DNA of 64,000 nucleotides from Hippopus hippopus (Eukaryota > Mollusca > Bivalvia > Cardiida > Cardiidae): NCBI GenBank assembly GCA_946811185.2, contig OX328099.1, positions 17,387,859 to 17,451,858 of the forward strand. Reading direction: 5' to 3'. Positions within the stretch are counted from its first letter, which is position 1; each line of letters begins with the position of its first letter. The translations under genes were made by a program, and so were the position numbers. A model generated the notes under the pieces. It was not told where the DNA came from. It worked only from the letters and a program-made list of their open reading frames with translations, and made no database searches. Of the stretch, positions 61,766 through 64,000 are shown in pieces.

Positions 61766-64000
61766 AGTGTGTGTAAGGGGAAAGTTTGAGAGGAGAGAGA
61801 GAGCAGAGAGATTATTATTTATGATATTACTGGCTGTTTGGAAGAATATGTGTCTGTGAGGATAATAAATAAGCTTATTGATTTCTATGGTGAGGCAGTA
61901 GATATCGAATACTATGTATGACTCACCAGCTATCCTGTCTTTCCTGTCTTTTGTATTGATGGAACAACCAACAATTTAGATATATAGACAAGCAGTTTTG
62001 AATTTTTTTTTTGGGGGGGGGGGTGGTTACATACAGAAAACATTCTTTCTAGATGTAATTGTCGTTGCTTGTTGAGCCTACACTGTTTTGCTTTTGCCTT
62101 CTGGTTGCTTTGTTTTGTGTATCTGTAACAAAAATAAAGTAACTTTAGTCATTATGGGCATGTATAACTTCACATCACCTGACTGACAACCATGCTTTGA
62201 GTGGTTGATAATATATGGTAGTATTCCACTTTTTTTTAAAACCTTTTGTTTGCTTTGAACACTTCATAGCCATAGCAGACATTGGCTCCATATATCAAAT
62301 TCAAAGAAAATCTAGTCTGATTGTAAAATTTCACAGGCTGATATCAAGATGATGTGTCCAAAGCAACATTGTAATTCCAATATTTTATCCATTTAAGGTA
62401 GAACCTTCCTAACAGAAAACAGCTATTTCCACTATAATATCCTACAAAATTTGCTATTATTAAAAGTGAGTATTATTGTACTACTTTAACTGAGCCACCT
62501 TTTCCTTTTTTTCCTTCTTAGAATTATCATTTATAAATCTAAAACCACTATATTCTCATTACGAAGGGAGGTGATAATTACCTCCCTTTTCAGGAAACTA
62601 ACAAAAGTATCAACAAATGATTTCAAGATAGACATCAAAGGAATTTCTGGTTGGTTAAAAATTTGCAAAAGTATTATATCAGTATAAATTCTTATTTATC
62701 AACTAACAAGAAATTTTATTCCATGTTGCACTAGAAGCGTTAGGAGTCTACTACCTTAAACAGTGGCCTTTCAACAATGCATTCTGAGCTGGCTAAGCAT
62801 TTCAGTATTGCACTGATTTACTTCCCTTGAACTTAAGAGGAACCACCTAGATTTGCTGAATGAATGCCATAAAAATGTAATGCATATGCTGTGTAATTTA
62901 TCATTGAGGGAAATGCCCATGTATCTTGGTGTATGACCCCCGTGAAGATTTTTTTGTGGCAAAATATTTAATAGCATTACAGTAGATTACTATTTGTCAG
63001 GTTCCTGCCATGTATACATGTGTCCATTCTCAACACATACATTTTAATAATAAGTATCTGTCACACCTTGCTAGGTGACGTAAACAGACGTCATACGGAT
63101 AATAAAATTGAGACAAATAGTTATCCTGTGATGAATCAAGGCTCTTGCATTCAAGATAGAGAGCGCATCAAACACATAATAACAGCACATGCAGGGCAAT
63201 GAAAGGACAGCACCGTGAAAGTAGAGGACAAGGACCACTTAAACAACACATTAGAAACTGACAAAACATTCTTGGAAAGTTATTACAACTTTTTTTACCA
63301 GTCCTGTGACCAACAAAACTGTAATGAATAGTACAGTGAATAAAGAGACTTCCTTCTTCTGTTCTGTTCATGAGCAAAAACTGTTCCGATTGGCATCTGG
63401 CTGGTCAATCTTTGCCTGAATCAAGGCCACTTGATACTGCAGGCAGACTCTAACACAACACTCCATGATGTATTGATGAAGATCTTGACAATTTCAGAGA
63501 GTCCTCACCCAACAAAAGCAAGAAGGTAGTGAATGAGTGAGACAGGGAAGCTATGTTTACCATTTCCCAAAGGTCTTTCATCAGTTTGGTCCTATGGACT
63601 TACGTTTCACACATATTTTTTGTCAGTTTCCATGCAGTCCTTGTCAGTAACTATCTGCTGAATATGTTGTTAGTGTCCAGAACACTGGCTGAACTGTTGC
63701 ATGTTCAGAAGTAGTCCAGCTTTGAATCAGGTTCACTGGATGTGAATGGAAGTAAACTGTAAAAGTGTAGGCCAAGGAATGGATAAATCATGAACAAGGG
63801 TAGGAGATAGCTACTGTACATCAAGCAAGTGCCTTTATTCCAAGTTTTGTGCAAGCACACAGACTGAACAGACCTTGCATGGCAAAGACTGCATTTTGCT
63901 GCATGAAAAGTGGACAAGAAACATACCAGTATATGAAAGAGATGAACAGATCATAAATTTTGCTCTTCATCAGACCTCCATTAACACTCTCAGGTATGGT
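61766..64000. other. Unassigned sequence at the right edge
   Basis: A poly-T/poly-G run lies at about 61999-62023. A palindrome AAGGGAGGT-N7-ACCTCCCTT (62564-62589) may be a remnant of a small foldback. Short frames at 62771-63917 have no recognised domain. Confidence 0.35.

Noticed and set aside
1..64000. LTR retrotransposon or LINE coding regions, viral insertions, rRNA genes
   Set aside because: No reverse transcriptase, integrase, gag or capsid motif and no rRNA-like block was seen. The only transposase text is from the mariner and pogo groups.

Overview
The window looks like non-genic (intronic or intergenic) DNA from a bivalve mollusc. It is A+T-rich, has no long open reading frame apart from one broken transposase, and is packed with short repeats. 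The best taxonomic clue is a set of pearl-like (HINE/Helentron-type) elements: a terminal palindrome, a short CCGT (=ACGG) microsatellite, tandem core units of about 145-160 bp, and a right end made of a GGCCATCATGGCC hairpin followed by CTTGTT. That layout was described from oysters and other bivalves. I cannot name the species, and I see no complete host gene. One stretch (28742-28893) has the look of a terminal coding exon, but I do not recognise its product.

Repeat families as named in this annotation. MITE-A is a ~224-229 bp element that starts TTAACYCTTTACCA, ends with its inverse, and carries a central hairpin with arms of about 27-30 bp around CTGG-TWA-CCAG; about 60 copies and fragments are visible by eye, in both orientations, across the whole window. 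MITE-B is a ~205-230 bp TTAA-bounded element with a central palindrome built on GATCAGACTGCACA. MITE-C is a ~375 bp TTAA-bounded element starting TTAAAGGCCCAG. E is a ~190 bp foldback with arms running almost its whole length. D, F and H are dispersed repeats with two or three copies each. SINE families S1-S3 have tRNA-like heads. The TTAA ends of MITE-A (TTAA then CCCTTTACCA) resemble piggyBac-type termini; MITE-C looks more like Kolobok. Both assignments are inferences from the ends.

Layout. 0-6.5 kb: MITE-A copies, an internally deleted pogo/Tigger element that keeps the C-terminal end of a transposase frame (931-1836), pearl-like fragments and a MITE-C. 6.5-8 kb: a full pearl-like element. 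8-9.5 kb: no recognisable feature. 9.9-10.8 kb: a decayed mariner on the minus strand. 11-34 kb: dense MITE-A/MITE-B, SINEs, a second full pearl-like element (21.1-22.0 kb), and several nested or chained insertions. 34-35.5 kb: pearl-like core units, then an element with perfect 16-bp inverted ends and a 5-bp target duplication. 36.1-37.4 kb: a mariner with a frameshifted transposase, inserted in repeat H. 37.5-50.6 kb: more MITEs, foldback E copies, a pearl-like variant (43.4-44.5 kb) and a 0.5-kb inverted-repeat element (45.3 kb). 50.8-53.15 kb: a 2.36-kb pogo-type non-autonomous element holding its own MITE passengers. 53.3-61.8 kb: MITEs, a run of three SINEs (54.05-54.97 kb) and a four-layer nest (60.26-61.35 kb). 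61.8-64 kb: little recognisable.

The interest is in mobile-element biology. TTAA elements repeatedly use the TTAA inside or at the edge of other TTAA elements, which gives chains that share a single TTAA. In several copies the two hairpin arms carry matched (co-varying) substitutions, suggesting that one arm has been copied onto the other. All family assignments come from reading the sequence; none was confirmed by a database search.
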